From: Stutzerimonas nosocomialis
Lineage (GTDB): Bacteria > Pseudomonadota > Gammaproteobacteria > Pseudomonadales > Pseudomonadaceae
Length of the DNA: 64,000 nucleotides
NCBI RefSeq assembly: GCF_005876855.1
Contig: NZ_QLAE01000009.1
Span: forward strand, 91,280 to 155,279
Reading direction: 5' to 3'
Shown here piece after piece: positions 1-8,835 of this stretch (its first letter is position 1; each line of letters begins with the position of its first letter). Made by a program: the position numbers and the translations under genes. The notes under the pieces are model-generated. The model was not told the DNA's origin, made no database searches, and worked only from the letters and a program-made list of their open reading frames with translations.

Positions 1-553
1 CGGCCTCGGGCACCGCACGGGTCTTGATGATCCCCAGGTCCGTGCCGCAGTGGGGCTCGGTCAGGCACATGGTGCCGGTCCAGCGGCCCTCGGTCATGCG
101 GCTGAGGTAAGTGGACTTCTGCGCCTCGCTGCCGTGGGCGCCGATGGCGGCCATGGCGCCGTGGGTCAGCCCCGGGTACATGCCGAAGGAGGTGTTGGCC
201 GAGCCGACCATTTCGCCGATCACCAGGCCCAGCGAGTGCGGCAGACCCTGGCCGCCATACTCGGGCGTCGAGGCCAGCCCCATCCAGCCGCCCTCGGCGT
301 ACTGGGCGAAGGCTTCCTTGAAGCCCTTCGGCGTGGTCACCACGCCATTGTCGAAATGGCAGCCTTCCTCGTCGCCGCTGCGGTTGAGCGGCGCCAGCAC
401 CTGCTCGCAGAACTTGGCGCCCTCCTCCAGGATCGCACCGACCATGTCCGGGGTCGCATCCTCGGCGCCGATGGCGGCATAGCTGGCGTGGAAATCGAAC
501 ACGTCGTCGATCAGAAAGCGCATGTCGCGCAGGGGAGCCTTGTACTCGGGCAT
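1..553 (-). CDS. Acyl-CoA dehydrogenase, partial (C-terminus outside window)
   Basis: N-terminal 184 residues of an acyl-CoA dehydrogenase, which oxidises acyl-CoA to trans-2-enoyl-CoA using FAD in fatty-acid beta-oxidation. The fragment starts MPEYKAPLRDMRF and carries the FAD/substrate-pocket signature [13 protein letters not shown] near its end. It is clearly paralogous to the complete gene at 2101-3906, sharing the same N-terminal extension and the same motif order. The ATG at 553 begins a frame aligned with the paralogue's first residue. The active-site Glu region lies beyond the window edge. P. aeruginosa carries several such paralogues together near its biotin genes, which fits this context. 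Chain-length preference cannot be read from the fragment. Confidence 0.93.
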   Translation of the reverse strand, partial: MPEYKAPLRDMRFLIDDVFDFHASYAAIGAEDATPDMVGAILEEGAKFCEQVLAPLNRSGDEEGCHFDNGVVTTPKGFKEAFAQYAEGGWMGLASTPEYGGQGLPHSLGLVIGEMVGSANTSFGMYPGLTHGAMAAIGAHGSEAQKSTYLSRMTEGRWTGTMCLTEPHCGTDLGIIKTRAVPEA

Positions 554-670
554 GTTGTTGTTCTCCAGAAGGCAGCGCCGGGCAGTTATCCAGCCGGCAA
601 CCTACTGCTGGGGAGCGGGGTCAACAATCACATCATGGGCGCTGAATGCGCCGCCATAACCACCGGTTCG

Positions 671-1996
671 TCAGGCCGGCTCGCGCGGCGCGCGCACCGC
701 ACCGCGGCGGTTCTCGCCATGGGCGCGTACGCAGTTTCGCCCGGCGCTCTTGGCACTGTAGAGCGCCTTGTCGGCGGCCTTGATGACCTCTTCGGCGTTG
801 CGCTGCGAGGGTTGTCGCTCGGCCACGCCGATGCTGATCGTCACCGAGACCTGGCTCGCCGTCTTGCCGGCGCGGCGCTGCCGACCCTGCTCGTCGCTCT
901 TCGGCCGGCTGGCCGTGTCGCGCAGCTGCAGGGCATAGCCTTCCACCGCCAGCCGGATGTCTTCCAGATGGGGCAGGCAGGCCTGCAGGTCGCGGCCGGG
1001 GAAGACCAGGGTGAATTCCTCGCCGCCATAGCGGTAGGCCCTTCCGCCACCGCCGATCCTGCGCAGCCGGCTGGCGACCAGGCGCAGCACCTGGTCGCCC
1101 ACGTCATGCCCGTGGGTGTCGTTGAACGACTTGAAATGGTCGACGTCCGCCATGGCGATCACATACTGCCGGCCGAGTCGCTGCAACCGCTCGTTGAGCG
1201 CCCGCCGATTCGGCAAGCCGGTGAGCTCGTCGCGAAACGCCATCAGGTAGGCTTCCTGCACGATGGCGACCACCAGGATCAGCATCGTCAGGCTGGTCAG
1301 CACGTTCAGCGCGCCCGGCCGGCTGAACACCTGCGGCAGCATCAGCAGCAACCCGGGCAAGGCCACCAGTTGCGCCGCGTGCAGGGCACGGGGTCTTCGC
1401 CAGTACTGCACCGCCAGCGCGACGAAGCCGAGCAGGAACGGCGGATAGGCCAGCTGGATCAGCTGCAGCCAGTCGGCCTGCAGCGCGGGCCAGCGAACCG
1501 TCACCAGCCATTCGTGCACGGCTTCGGGAAAGCGCCGCCCCAGCGCGAACGCGAGGCTGACCACCACCAGGAGCACGGCGGCGCGCGCCAGGCCGTCCTG
1601 CAGGAGATGGGTGCGCTCGTGCCAAAGGGCATAGACGCCGTAGAGCAGCGGCAGCAGCAGGCTGCACAGATGGAAGGTCAACGCCGCCTCGGGCAGCAGC
1701 GTGCCGGTGGCCCGGTAATGGTCGGCCTGGGTGTCGAGCAGGAAATAGGCGATGTACACCACGAGCAGCAGAAACAGCTCGCGCAGCCGCCCGTAACCCA
1801 GGCACAACGCGCCGCCCATCAGCACCAGCACGGTCGGCAGCACGTTGAACAGGGAAACGAAAAACTCGTTGAGCACGGGCCGACGTGCCGTCAACAGCCC
1901 GACCGCCAGCAATCCCAAGGGCGGCAGGACATGACTGAAGCGCGCGGCGGCTGAACGGGGCACGGGTACTCCGGCGGACGGCCAGGAAAGCGGCAT
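671..1996 (-). CDS. Membrane-anchored diguanylate cyclase (GGDEF domain)
   Basis: Protein of 441 residues predicted to make cyclic di-GMP from two GTP. The first ~250 residues are strongly hydrophobic, with roughly six to eight membrane segments, and no soluble sensor domain is visible. The GGDEF domain follows: DELTGLPNRR at 256-265, DVDHFKSFNDTHGHDVGD at 284-301, and the active-site loop GGEEF at 324-328. The five residues before the loop (RAYRY) do not form the RxxD inhibitory site, so product feedback through a classical I-site is unlikely. A polar insert around 357-380 precedes the conserved SVTISIGVA strand. It lies between two acyl-CoA dehydrogenase genes on the same strand. The input sensed by the membrane part is unknown. 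Confidence 0.93.
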   Translation of the reverse strand: MPLSWPSAGVPVPRSAAARFSHVLPPLGLLAVGLLTARRPVLNEFFVSLFNVLPTVLVLMGGALCLGYGRLRELFLLLVVYIAYFLLDTQADHYRATGTLLPEAALTFHLCSLLLPLLYGVYALWHERTHLLQDGLARAAVLLVVVSLAFALGRRFPEAVHEWLVTVRWPALQADWLQLIQLAYPPFLLGFVALAVQYWRRPRALHAAQLVALPGLLLMLPQVFSRPGALNVLTSLTMLILVVAIVQEAYLMAFRDELTGLPNRRALNERLQRLGRQYVIAMADVDHFKSFNDTHGHDVGDQVLRLVASRLRRIGGGGRAYRYGGEEFTLVFPGRDLQACLPHLEDIRLAVEGYALQLRDTASRPKSDEQGRQRRAGKTASQVSVTISIGVAERQPSQRNAEEVIKAADKALYSAKSAGRNCVRAHGENRRGAVRAPREPA

Positions 1997-2051
1997 TTTG
2001 CCTGCATTCGCTCAGCTGTACACCTTTCTTGTCCCGCGCGTGAAACAGGCG

Positions 2052-2080
2052 AAAAAAAAACCGCTGCCTGCGCAGCGGTT
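2052..2080 (-). terminator. Intrinsic terminator after acyl-CoA dehydrogenase
   Basis: Read on the minus strand, AACCGCTGC and GCAGCGGTT form a 9-bp stem with a 4-nt loop (2059-2080), followed by a run of T (the A run at 2052-2060). It lies 20 bp beyond the stop codon of the gene at 2101-3906 and fits a Rho-independent terminator. It also separates that gene from the diguanylate cyclase downstream. Confidence 0.9.
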
Positions 2081-2100
2081 CTTTTACGCGTCCGAAGGAC

Positions 2101-3906
2101 TCAGTACGCCAGGGCGAAGTGTTCTTCGTCCATGTCCATCAGGTTGTCGGCGCCCGACAGCATGGCTTCGACGTGGGTGCGGGTACGCGGCAGGATGCGC
2201 TTGTAGTAGAAGCGCGCCGTCTGCAGCTTGGCCTTGTAGAAGCCTTCCTCGGCGGTGCCGGCGGCCAGCTTCTCCGCGGCCACCCGCGCCATGTCGGCCC
2301 AGAAGTAGGCCAGGCAGGCATAACCGCAGTACATCAGGTAGTCCACCGAGGCGGCACCGACTTCTTCGCGGTTCTTCATGGCCGCCATGCCGACCTTCAT
2401 GGTGATGTCGCCCCACTCCTTGTTCAGCTTGGCCAGCGGCTCGACGAATTCCTTCACCGCCTCGTTGCCTTCGTTGGCCTGGCAGAACTTGTGCACGACC
2501 TTGGTGAAGCCCTTGAGCGCCTCGCCCTGGGTCATCAGCACCTTGCGGCCGAGCAGGTCGAGCGCCTGGATGCCGGTGGTGCCTTCGTACAGGCAGGAGA
2601 TGCGGCTGTCGCGCACGTTCTGCTCCATGCCCCACTCGGCGATGAAGCCGTGGCCGCCATAGATCTGCACGCCGTGGTTGGCGGACTCGAAGCCCACTTC
2701 GGTCATGAACGCCTTGGCGATCGGGGTCAGGAAGGCGAGCATGGAATCGGCGGCCTTGCGCTGCTCCTCGTCCGCGCTGCGCTGGACGATGTCCACCTGC
2801 TTGGCGGCGAAGTAGAGCATCGCGCGGTTGCCCTCGGCGAAGGCCTTCATGGTCAGCAGCATGCGGCGTACGTCCGGATGCACGATGATCGGGTCAGCGG
2901 CCTTGTCCGGCGCTTTCGGACCGGTCAGCGAACGCATCTGCAGGCGCTCGCGGGCGTACTGGATACCGCCCTGGAAACCGATCTCGGCATGGGCCAGGCC
3001 CTGCAGCGCAGTGCCCAGGCGCGCGGTGTTCATGAAGGTGAACATGCAGTTCAGGCCCTTGTTCGGCGGGCCGATCAGGAAGCCGGTGGCGCCGTCGAAG
3101 TTCATCACGCAGGTCGCGTTGCCGTGGATGCCCATCTTGTGCTCGAGCGAGCCGCAGGACACGCCATTGCGCTCACCCACGCCGCCCTCGGCGTTCGGCA
3201 GGAACTTGGGCACGATGAACAGCGAGATGCCCTTGGTGCCTTCCGGCGCATCGGGCAGGCGGGCCAGTACGATATGGACGATGTTGTCGGCCATGTCGTG
3301 TTCGCCGGCGGAAATGAAAATCTTGGTGCCGGTCACCTTGTAGCTGCCATCGGCCTGGGGTTCGGCCTTGGTACGCAGCATGCCCAGGTCGGTGCCGCAG
3401 TGCGGCTCGGTCAGGCACATGGTGCCGGTCCACTCGCCGGACACCAGCTTGGTCAGGTAGGTCTGCTGCTGCTCGGCCGTGCCGTGGGCGTGCAGCGTGT
3501 TCATCGCACCGTGGGACAGGCCGGGGTACATGCCCCAGGACCAGTTGGCTTCGCCGACCATCTCGCTGACGGCCATGCCGAGGGACTCCGGCAGGCCCTG
3601 GCCGCCGTGCTCGACGTCGTGGGCCAGGCTCGGCCAGCCGCCTTCGACGAACTGCTTGTAGGCTTCCTTGAAGCCGGTCGGCGTCTTCACGCCCGACTCG
3701 CTCCAGGTGCAGCCCTCGATGTCGCCGACACGGTTGAGGGGAGCGATCACCTGCTCACAGAACTTCGCGCCTTCATCGAGAATGGCATTGACCATGTCCG
3801 GCGTCGCGTCTTCACAACCCGGAAGGCTCTGATAGTGCGCCTCGTAGCCGAGCAGCTCGTCACGTACGAAGCGGATATCGCGCAAGGGGGCCTTGTAATC
3901 AGGCAT
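2101..3906 (-). CDS. Acyl-CoA dehydrogenase (FadE-type, 601 aa)
   Basis: FAD-dependent acyl-CoA dehydrogenase for the first step of fatty-acid beta-oxidation. At 601 residues it is of the longer class with an extra C-terminal domain (about 460-600). Visible motifs are [13 protein letters not shown] at 163-175, IYGGHGFI at 415-422, and [12 protein letters not shown] around 439-450, where Glu441 is the expected catalytic base. The ATG at 3906 gives the same N-terminus as the paralogue at 1-553. The gene is followed by a good terminator. Its upstream region has two overlapping PsrA-like boxes (4004-4030), suggesting induction by long-chain acyl ligands. It resembles the P. aeruginosa FadE1/FadE2 pair. 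Substrate length is not determinable here. Confidence 0.94.
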   Translation of the reverse strand: MPDYKAPLRDIRFVRDELLGYEAHYQSLPGCEDATPDMVNAILDEGAKFCEQVIAPLNRVGDIEGCTWSESGVKTPTGFKEAYKQFVEGGWPSLAHDVEHGGQGLPESLGMAVSEMVGEANWSWGMYPGLSHGAMNTLHAHGTAEQQQTYLTKLVSGEWTGTMCLTEPHCGTDLGMLRTKAEPQADGSYKVTGTKIFISAGEHDMADNIVHIVLARLPDAPEGTKGISLFIVPKFLPNAEGGVGERNGVSCGSLEHKMGIHGNATCVMNFDGATGFLIGPPNKGLNCMFTFMNTARLGTALQGLAHAEIGFQGGIQYARERLQMRSLTGPKAPDKAADPIIVHPDVRRMLLTMKAFAEGNRAMLYFAAKQVDIVQRSADEEQRKAADSMLAFLTPIAKAFMTEVGFESANHGVQIYGGHGFIAEWGMEQNVRDSRISCLYEGTTGIQALDLLGRKVLMTQGEALKGFTKVVHKFCQANEGNEAVKEFVEPLAKLNKEWGDITMKVGMAAMKNREEVGAASVDYLMYCGYACLAYFWADMARVAAEKLAAGTAEEGFYKAKLQTARFYYKRILPRTRTHVEAMLSGADNLMDMDEEHFALAY

Positions 3907-4003
3907 AGCGTAAACCTCAGCGGTGAGTTCTTTTGATCAGATGACCGGCTGGCCGGTCGCTTCAGGTTCGGATATTGACCGGTCGGCAGCAGGCCGAAGG
4001 GGT

Positions 4004-4030
4004 CAAACAGGCGTTTGAAACATACGTTTA
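4004..4030. promoter_or_regulatory. Two tandem PsrA-type operator candidates
   Basis: CAAAC-AGGC-GTTTG at 4004-4017 matches the published PsrA motif (G/C)AAAC-N2-4-GTTT(G/C) exactly. A second copy, GAAAC-ATAC-GTTTA at 4017-4030, overlaps it by one base and misses only the last position. They lie about 100-125 bp upstream of the acyl-CoA dehydrogenase start at 3906, in a non-coding stretch. PsrA is the TetR-family fatty-acid-responsive regulator of beta-oxidation in Pseudomonas. The site match is seen; the regulation is inferred. Confidence 0.6.
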
Positions 4031-4100
4031 GGCCTGAGGGATGTCAAGCAGGCACCCCCTTTCCGTTTATCGGCAGATATCAGGATATGCAAGGCATGAC

Positions 4101-4128
4101 AGGGCGCCCGGCGATGGCCGGGCGCCCT
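4101..4128 (-). terminator. Perfect 12-bp GC hairpin downstream of the 82-aa gene
   Basis: AGGGCGCCCGGC at 4101-4112 and its exact complement at 4117-4128 flank a 4-nt loop. It lies 37 bp beyond the stop of the small gene at 4166-4414 and upstream of the fatty-acid gene promoter region. No clear T run follows on the minus strand, so it may be a weak terminator or a 3'-end stabiliser. Confidence 0.5.
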
Positions 4129-4165
4129 GGATTCGAAAGGAGAAGAAGAAAGAGGCGCTGAAAGG

Positions 4166-4414
4166 TCAGGCGCGGGTATCGATCAGCGTACCGAGCACTT
4201 CGTCGGCGCTGCGCACCAGGCGGGCCCCGATCTGGGCGTCGTAGCGGCCCTGCTGCAGCTCGACCAGCTGCAAGGCGAGTTCCGCACTGCTGGGAGCGTC
4301 GCTGTTGTCCGGAACCGATGCTCCGGCGATACGCCCTGCGGCCTGCTCGACGCGCTGTTGGCCCGCGTTGATGGCGGTCACTCCGTAGGAGAACAGGCTG
4401 TTGGAGATCTGCAT
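4166..4414 (-). CDS. Small conserved hypothetical protein (82 aa), flagellar-rod-like ends
   Basis: Unknown function. The 82-residue protein starts MQISNSLFSYGVTAINAGQ and ends SADEVLGTLIDTRA. The amphipathic N-terminus with Ser/Gly-rich turns, and the closing pattern, resemble the terminal helices of flagellar rod or hook proteins (FlgB/FlgC family). The middle, QQRVEQAAGRIAGA, would be helical. No signal peptide or membrane segment is visible. It is monocistronic, followed by a strong hairpin, and divergent from the SRPBCC gene. A homologous hypothetical gene sits at this place beside the bio genes in other pseudomonads as I recall. The flagellar likeness is only a pattern and no flagellar genes are nearby. 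Confidence 0.7.
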   Translation of the reverse strand: MQISNSLFSYGVTAINAGQQRVEQAAGRIAGASVPDNSDAPSSAELALQLVELQQGRYDAQIGARLVRSADEVLGTLIDTRA

Positions 4415-4598
4415 GGCGGTACCCGGGATGGAATCGTCTGGCCATTATTGAAGCAGAGTCGTTCCGTTGACGCCAGAGACATAACGGAATCAACCCGCCT
4501 TCCCTTATACCCAGCGCCACATTCAGTCACTGCTGCACAGGAACGCCAGCGCCTCGGCGGCAGTCCTCTCTAGCAGTATCCATTGCCCGGAGCACGAC

Positions 4599-5324
4599 AT
4601 GAACCGATCGAAATCACCTTTGCTCGCACAGCGCCTCGACGCGGAAATGGCCCAGGCGCCGAACGTCCACGGCCTCGAACGCCTGGCGTCAGGGCTGATC
4701 GGCGGCTGGCTCGTCGGGCGCGGCCTGCGCAGCGGCGGCCTGTTCGGCCTGGTGGGAATCGCGCTGGGCGGCATGGCGATCGCCCGGGGTGGCTCGGGCC
4801 ATTGCGCCGCCAAACGCGCCCTGTCGCCGAGCGACTATGAGAAGCAGGTGGCCGAGGAGAACCGCTGGAGCAGTGCCAAGGCGCTGTCGTGCAGCATCAC
4901 GGTCAATCGCCCCCGCGACGAGGTCTACGCCTACTGGCGCGATTTCAGCCACATGCCGACCTTCATGGCGTTCATCGAGCGGGTCGAGGCTCGCGACGAC
5001 CACCACGCGCACTGGGTCGCCCGACTGCCGATGACGGACAAGACCCTCGAATGGGACACCTACGTGACCGAGGACGTGCCCGGCGAACGCCTGGCCTGGA
5101 TGTCCGAGGCCGACGCGCCGATCCGCAACCTCGGCTGGGTGACCTTCCGCGATGCGCCCAACGGCAGCGGTACCGAAATCCAGGCGGTGATCGCCCACGA
5201 AGTGCCCGGCGGCCAGATCGGCTATGCGCTGGCCAAGGGTTTCAGCACCCTGTCCGGCTTCGAGGTCAGCCAGGACCTGCGCCGGTTCAAGGAACTGATG
5301 GAAACCGGCCGGGCCGGCGCCTAG
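4599..5324 (+). CDS. SRPBCC (polyketide cyclase/dehydrase-like) family protein with N-terminal membrane segment
   Basis: Protein of 241 residues. Residues ~28-65 are a Gly-rich hydrophobic stretch (LIGGWLVGRGLRSGG, then LFGLVGIALGGMAIARGG) like the YgaP/DUF2892 type of membrane segment. Residues ~90-235 form an SRPBCC ligand-binding fold: a first strand with ITVNRPRDEVYAYWRDFSHM, the LEWDTYVTEDVPGERLAW core, and a C-terminal helix ending DLRRFKELMETG. Such proteins bind hydrophobic ligands; the ligand here is unknown. The ATG at 4599 has GGAG seven bases upstream. It converges with bioD, and the two stop codons share the CTAG at 5321-5324. Confidence 0.85.
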   Translation: MNRSKSPLLAQRLDAEMAQAPNVHGLERLASGLIGGWLVGRGLRSGGLFGLVGIALGGMAIARGGSGHCAAKRALSPSDYEKQVAEENRWSSAKALSCSITVNRPRDEVYAYWRDFSHMPTFMAFIERVEARDDHHAHWVARLPMTDKTLEWDTYVTEDVPGERLAWMSEADAPIRNLGWVTFRDAPNGSGTEIQAVIAHEVPGGQIGYALAKGFSTLSGFEVSQDLRRFKELMETGRAGA

Positions 5325-6007
5325 CCGACCCGCAACTGCCCCAGATCCAGATGTGGCGCGACGACCGATGGCGTCGCCGCCGCAAGCTGCGGCACGAGCC
5401 CGATACAGGGCGCATCCAGACGGTCGGCCAGCGTGCCGAGGTTCTCTTCGAGACGCGAGGTCTGCGCATCGACGATGTTGGCGACCCAGCCCGCCAGGGG
5501 CAGCCCGTCACGGGCTATCGCCTCGGCGGTGAGCAGCGCGTGGTTGATGCAGCCCAGGCGCACGCCCACCACCAGGATCACCGGCAGGCCCAGCAGAACG
5601 GCGAGATCGGACAGGTTCTGCCGCCCCGACAGTGGCACCCGCCAGCCTCCGGCACCCTCCACCAGGCTGAAATCGGCCGCCAGCCCCAGCATCGCCCGCA
5701 CCGGCGTTGCGAGCCCTCCGGCGCTCAGCTCGACCCCGGCTTCCCGAGCGGCCAGATGCGGCGCGATGGCTGGCTCGAAGGCGAACGGATTGACCTGCTC
5801 ATAGCCCATCGGCAGCGTGCATTCGCCCAGCAGCGCCAGGGCATCGGCGTTGCGCAGGCCGGCCGCGGTGCGCTCGCAGCCCGAGGCGACCGGCTTGGCG
5901 GCCGCCGTGCTCAGCCCGGCAAGCCGCGCGGCATGGAGCAGCCCCGCGGCAATGGTGGTCTTGCCGACCTCGGTGTCGGTACCGGTGACGAAAAACGCCG
6001 CGGCCAT
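5321..6007 (-). CDS. bioD: ATP-dependent dethiobiotin synthetase
   Basis: Cytoplasmic enzyme (228 aa) that closes the ureido ring of 7,8-diaminopelargonate with CO2 and ATP to give dethiobiotin, the penultimate step of biotin synthesis. The N-terminal P-loop GTDTEVGKTT lies at 9-18 with Lys16. The Lys of KPVASGCE and the acidic VEGAGGWRVPL motif are both present, as in the family. It is the last gene of the bioB-F-H-C-D operon, two bases after bioC, so translation is probably coupled. Length is normal for the family. Confidence 0.97.
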   Translation of the reverse strand: MAAAFFVTGTDTEVGKTTIAAGLLHAARLAGLSTAAAKPVASGCERTAAGLRNADALALLGECTLPMGYEQVNPFAFEPAIAPHLAAREAGVELSAGGLATPVRAMLGLAADFSLVEGAGGWRVPLSGRQNLSDLAVLLGLPVILVVGVRLGCINHALLTAEAIARDGLPLAGWVANIVDAQTSRLEENLGTLADRLDAPCIGLVPQLAAATPSVVAPHLDLGQLRVG

Positions 6008-6009
6008 GC

Positions 6010-6828
6010 TCAGGCCTCCTTCAGCAAGAGGCCCTGGACGACCTGATAGGTCACCGGCAGGCCCTGGGGCTGGCGCAGGTGTTCGTAGGCCTCGATCAGC
6101 GCCCGCATGCGCGCCCGGCCGGTCAGTCCACCCGGGCGCCCGGGGTTGAGGTTATGGGCGCCGAGCGCCTTGAGGTCGTGGGTCAGCCGCCGCAGATCGG
6201 GGAAGAACAGCCGGTGGGGCACCTGCTCGAGCTGCGCCGCCCGCAGGCCGCTGCCCCCGCACAGCGCCTGGTACTGCTCGAAACGGCGGAAGCGATTGAC
6301 GTGGACGAAACCGTCGACCTGCTCCCAGCTGTCACGCAGCTCCTGCAGCGTGCCGGCGCAAAGGCTGGTGAAGGCGAACACCCCGCCCGGACGCAGCACC
6401 CGCCGGGCCTCGCCGAGCACCGCGGCGAAATCCGGACACCACTGCACTGCCAGGCTGGAAAACAGCACATCGACCGAGCCGTCGCGCAGCGGCAGCGCCT
6501 CGGCATCGCCGGCGACGAAATCCTGCGCCCCGCCCTGCAGGCGCGCGTGCCGCAGCATGCCCTCGGCGATATCCAGCGCCAGCCCTTCGGCGGCGGGGAA
6601 ACGCTGCGCCAGCTGGCGACTGAAGTAACCGGTGCCGCAGCCCAGGTCGACCCAGCGCTCGATGCCGCCCTTGGGCAGGGATTCGAGCAAGGCCTCGCCC
6701 ACCTGGCGCTGCAGCTGGGCGACGGCATCGTAGCTGGCCGCCGCCCGGGAAAACGACGCGGCCACCTCGCGCTTGTCGGGCAAGCCGGGCGCGCTGACCA
6801 CAGGTCGCTCCGCGATCATCTCAGCCAT
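6010..6828 (-). CDS. bioC: Malonyl-ACP O-methyltransferase
   Basis: SAM-dependent methyltransferase (272 aa) that methylates malonyl-ACP, so that the fatty-acid synthase can extend it to pimeloyl-ACP methyl ester for biotin. The class I SAM motif [10 protein letters not shown] is at 61-70. The acidic strand [10 protein letters not shown] and the post-I motif follow, and the C-terminal half carries the [13 protein letters not shown] loop typical of BioC. It overlaps bioH by 8 bp (6821-6828) and abuts bioD, which fits the BioC-BioH route: BioC adds the methyl group and BioH removes it. Confidence 0.96.
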   Translation of the reverse strand: MAEMIAERPVVSAPGLPDKREVAASFSRAAASYDAVAQLQRQVGEALLESLPKGGIERWVDLGCGTGYFSRQLAQRFPAAEGLALDIAEGMLRHARLQGGAQDFVAGDAEALPLRDGSVDVLFSSLAVQWCPDFAAVLGEARRVLRPGGVFAFTSLCAGTLQELRDSWEQVDGFVHVNRFRRFEQYQALCGGSGLRAAQLEQVPHRLFFPDLRRLTHDLKALGAHNLNPGRPGGLTGRARMRALIEAYEHLRQPQGLPVTYQVVQGLLLKEA

Positions 6829-7546
6829 CTTCGCCCTCGCGCATGAATCGAACCATCAGCCGCGCGACGGTATCGGGCTGCTCCAGCGGCAGGCCATGGC
6901 TGGCGTCATCCACGATGCGGATGTCCACATCCGGCACTTCGGCCTGCAGCGCGTCGGCAGCGGCGACCGGCACCAGCGCATCGCGACCGGCGAACAGGTG
7001 CAGCTGCGGCCCGGCAAAGGCACCCAGCACGTCGCGGTTGTCCAGGTGCGCGAGCAGTTGCAGGCCGGCGTCCAGGGCGGCCGGGCTCATGGCCGCGTGG
7101 GAGACCTGCAGCTGGCGGGCCAGGGTCTTCGGATCGAAGGCGCCACGACTGACCAGCAGGGTGAAACGCTTGAGGGTCAGCTCGGGATCGAGACCAAAGG
7201 CCTGGTGGAAGGTATCGAAGATCTCGGCCGGCATCGCCGTCGGCCATTGTTCGCTGCTGCGAAAACGAAGGTTGCTGGCGATGCCGATCAGCCCACGGCA
7301 ACGCTCGGCACGGCTGGCCGCCAGGCGCGCCGCCAGCATGCCGCCCAGCGACCAGCCGGCGAGCCAGGCGCCATCGGGGATCTGCGGATCGAGCGACTTG
7401 AGCCACTCGGCAGGCTCTGCCCGGTCGGGCAACGGCAGGATATCGACCTGCAGGTGGGAGTCGCGCTCGAGCAGCGCGTCGCGAAGCGGGGCCAGCGCCG
7501 CCTCGCCAAAGGCCCAGCCAGGCAGCAGAATCAGTCGGTTACGCAT
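6821..7546 (-). CDS. bioH: Pimeloyl-ACP methyl ester carboxylesterase
   Basis: Alpha/beta-hydrolase (241 aa) that cleaves pimeloyl-ACP methyl ester and so ends chain extension in pimelate synthesis. The nucleophile elbow GWSLGG is at 64-69 with Ser66. The acid (FAGRDALVP) and the base (DDASHGLPL) of the triad follow near the C-terminus. The short N-terminal strand [11 protein letters not shown], with the LPGW oxyanion segment, is typical of BioH. It overlaps bioF by 8 bp upstream and bioC by 8 bp downstream, so the three are translationally coupled. Confidence 0.96.
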   Translation of the reverse strand: MRNRLILLPGWAFGEAALAPLRDALLERDSHLQVDILPLPDRAEPAEWLKSLDPQIPDGAWLAGWSLGGMLAARLAASRAERCRGLIGIASNLRFRSSEQWPTAMPAEIFDTFHQAFGLDPELTLKRFTLLVSRGAFDPKTLARQLQVSHAAMSPAALDAGLQLLAHLDNRDVLGAFAGPQLHLFAGRDALVPVAAADALQAEVPDVDIRIVDDASHGLPLEQPDTVARLMVRFMREGEDG

Positions 7547-8720
7547 TCTCGAAGGCCTCCTGGGCCAGTCGGTTCCAGCATTCGGCCAGGATATCCAGCA
7601 GACGTTCCACCTGCGCCTCGCTGTGGGCGGCCGTCAGGGTCACCCGCAACCGGGCGCTGCCCGCCGGGACCGTCGGCGGGCGAATCGCACCGACCAGGAT
7701 GCCGCGTTCGCGCAACAGCGCCGAAAGACGCAGGGCGCGCTCGCTGCTGCCGACCAGGATCGGCTGGATCGGCGTCGGGCTGTCCATCAGGGTCAGGCCG
7801 ATGTCCGCCGCGCCCTGGCGAAAGCGTGCGATCAGCCGGTTCAGATGCGCCCGTCGCCAGCTCTCGCCCCGCAGCAGCTCCAGGCTTTTCAGGGTCGCGC
7901 AGGCCACCGCCGGTGGCTGGCTGGTGGTGTAGATGTAGGGCCGGGCGAACTGGATCAGGGTCTCGATCAGCTCTTCGCTGCCGGCCACGAAGGCACCCGC
8001 GGTGCCGAACGCCTTGCCCAGGGTGCCGACCAGCACCGGCACGTCGTCGATGCCCAGCCCGAAGTGTTCGACGATGCCACCGCCGGTCGCGCCGAGCGGG
8101 CCGAAGCCGTGGGCGTCATCCACCATCACCCAGGCGTCACGGGCCTTCGCGGCGGCGCACAGGGCGGGCAGGTCGGCCAGATCGCCGTCCATGCTGAACA
8201 CCCCGTCGGTCACCACCAGCGTGTTGCCGGTCGCCTTCTCCAGGCGCTTGGCCAGGCTCGGGGCGTCGTTGTGCAGGTAGCGCGAGAAACGCGCGCCGGA
8301 CAGCAGGCCGGCATCGAGCAGCGACGCGTGGTTGAGGCGGTCCTCCAGCACGGTGTCGCCCTGCCCCACCAGCGCGGTGACGGCGGCGAGGTTGGCCATG
8401 TAGCCGGTGGAGAACAGCAACGCCCGTGGCCGCCCGGTGAAGTCGGCGAGCTCCTCCTCCAGTTCGTGGTGCGGCGTGCTGTGGCCGACGACCAGATGCG
8501 AGGCACCGCCGCCGACGCCCCAGCGCTCGGCGCCCCGCTGCATGGCGCGGATCACTTCGGGGTGGTTGGCCAGCCCCAGGTAGTCGTTGGAACTGAACGC
8601 CAGCACCGCCTCGCCATCGACCACGACCTCGGGCCCTTGCGGGGCCTGGAGCAGCGGGCGCTGGCGGTAGAGGTGTTCGGCCCGGCGGGCGGCGAGGCGG
8701 GAAGCGAGATCGAAGGGCAT
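7539..8720 (-). CDS. bioF: 8-amino-7-oxononanoate synthase
   Basis: PLP enzyme (393 aa) condensing pimeloyl-ACP with L-alanine to give 8-amino-7-oxononanoate. Visible family features are the [13 protein letters not shown] segment (42-54), the cofactor strand DDAHGFG at 201-207, and the PLP lysine in GTLGKAFG (Lys236). It is second in the bio operon after bioB, separated by a 115-bp intergenic region that contains repeat-like inverted repeats. It overlaps bioH by 8 bp. The aminotransferase gene bioA is not in the window, as is usual for Pseudomonas, where it lies elsewhere. Confidence 0.97.
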   Translation of the reverse strand: MPFDLASRLAARRAEHLYRQRPLLQAPQGPEVVVDGEAVLAFSSNDYLGLANHPEVIRAMQRGAERWGVGGGASHLVVGHSTPHHELEEELADFTGRPRALLFSTGYMANLAAVTALVGQGDTVLEDRLNHASLLDAGLLSGARFSRYLHNDAPSLAKRLEKATGNTLVVTDGVFSMDGDLADLPALCAAAKARDAWVMVDDAHGFGPLGATGGGIVEHFGLGIDDVPVLVGTLGKAFGTAGAFVAGSEELIETLIQFARPYIYTTSQPPAVACATLKSLELLRGESWRRAHLNRLIARFRQGAADIGLTLMDSPTPIQPILVGSSERALRLSALLRERGILVGAIRPPTVPAGSARLRVTLTAAHSEAQVERLLDILAECWNRLAQEAFENA

Positions 8721-8733
8721 ACGAAGCTCTCAG

Positions 8734-8795
8734 CTGGAAGCCTGAAGCGGGAAGCCACGCCGAACCGCTTCAAGCTTCCGGCTTATAACTTCCAG
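8734..8795. repeat. Imperfect inverted repeat between bioF and bioB
   Basis: CTGGAAG at 8734-8740 and CTTCCAG at 8789-8795 bound a region rich in GAAGC/GCTTC units (GAAGCC, GAAGCG, GCTTCAAGCTTCC), which folds back on itself imperfectly. This resembles the short dispersed intergenic palindromic repeats common in Pseudomonas genomes. Copy number cannot be judged from one window. Confidence 0.5.
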
Positions 8796-8802
8796 GGCGT
8801 AG

Positions 8803-8828
8803 GGTGGATGACGCGCAGCTCATCCACC
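8803..8828. repeat. GGTGGATGA/TCATCCACC palindrome (REP-like) after bioB
   Basis: A 9-bp perfect stem (8803-8811 with 8820-8828) and an 8-nt loop lie 7 bp downstream of the bioB stop. The flanking TAGGGTGGAT sequence is a widespread intergenic repeat in proteobacteria as I recall. In the transcript it would form a hairpin between bioB and bioF and could attenuate read-through or protect bioB mRNA. Confidence 0.55.
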
Positions 8829-8835
8829 ATGGGCA

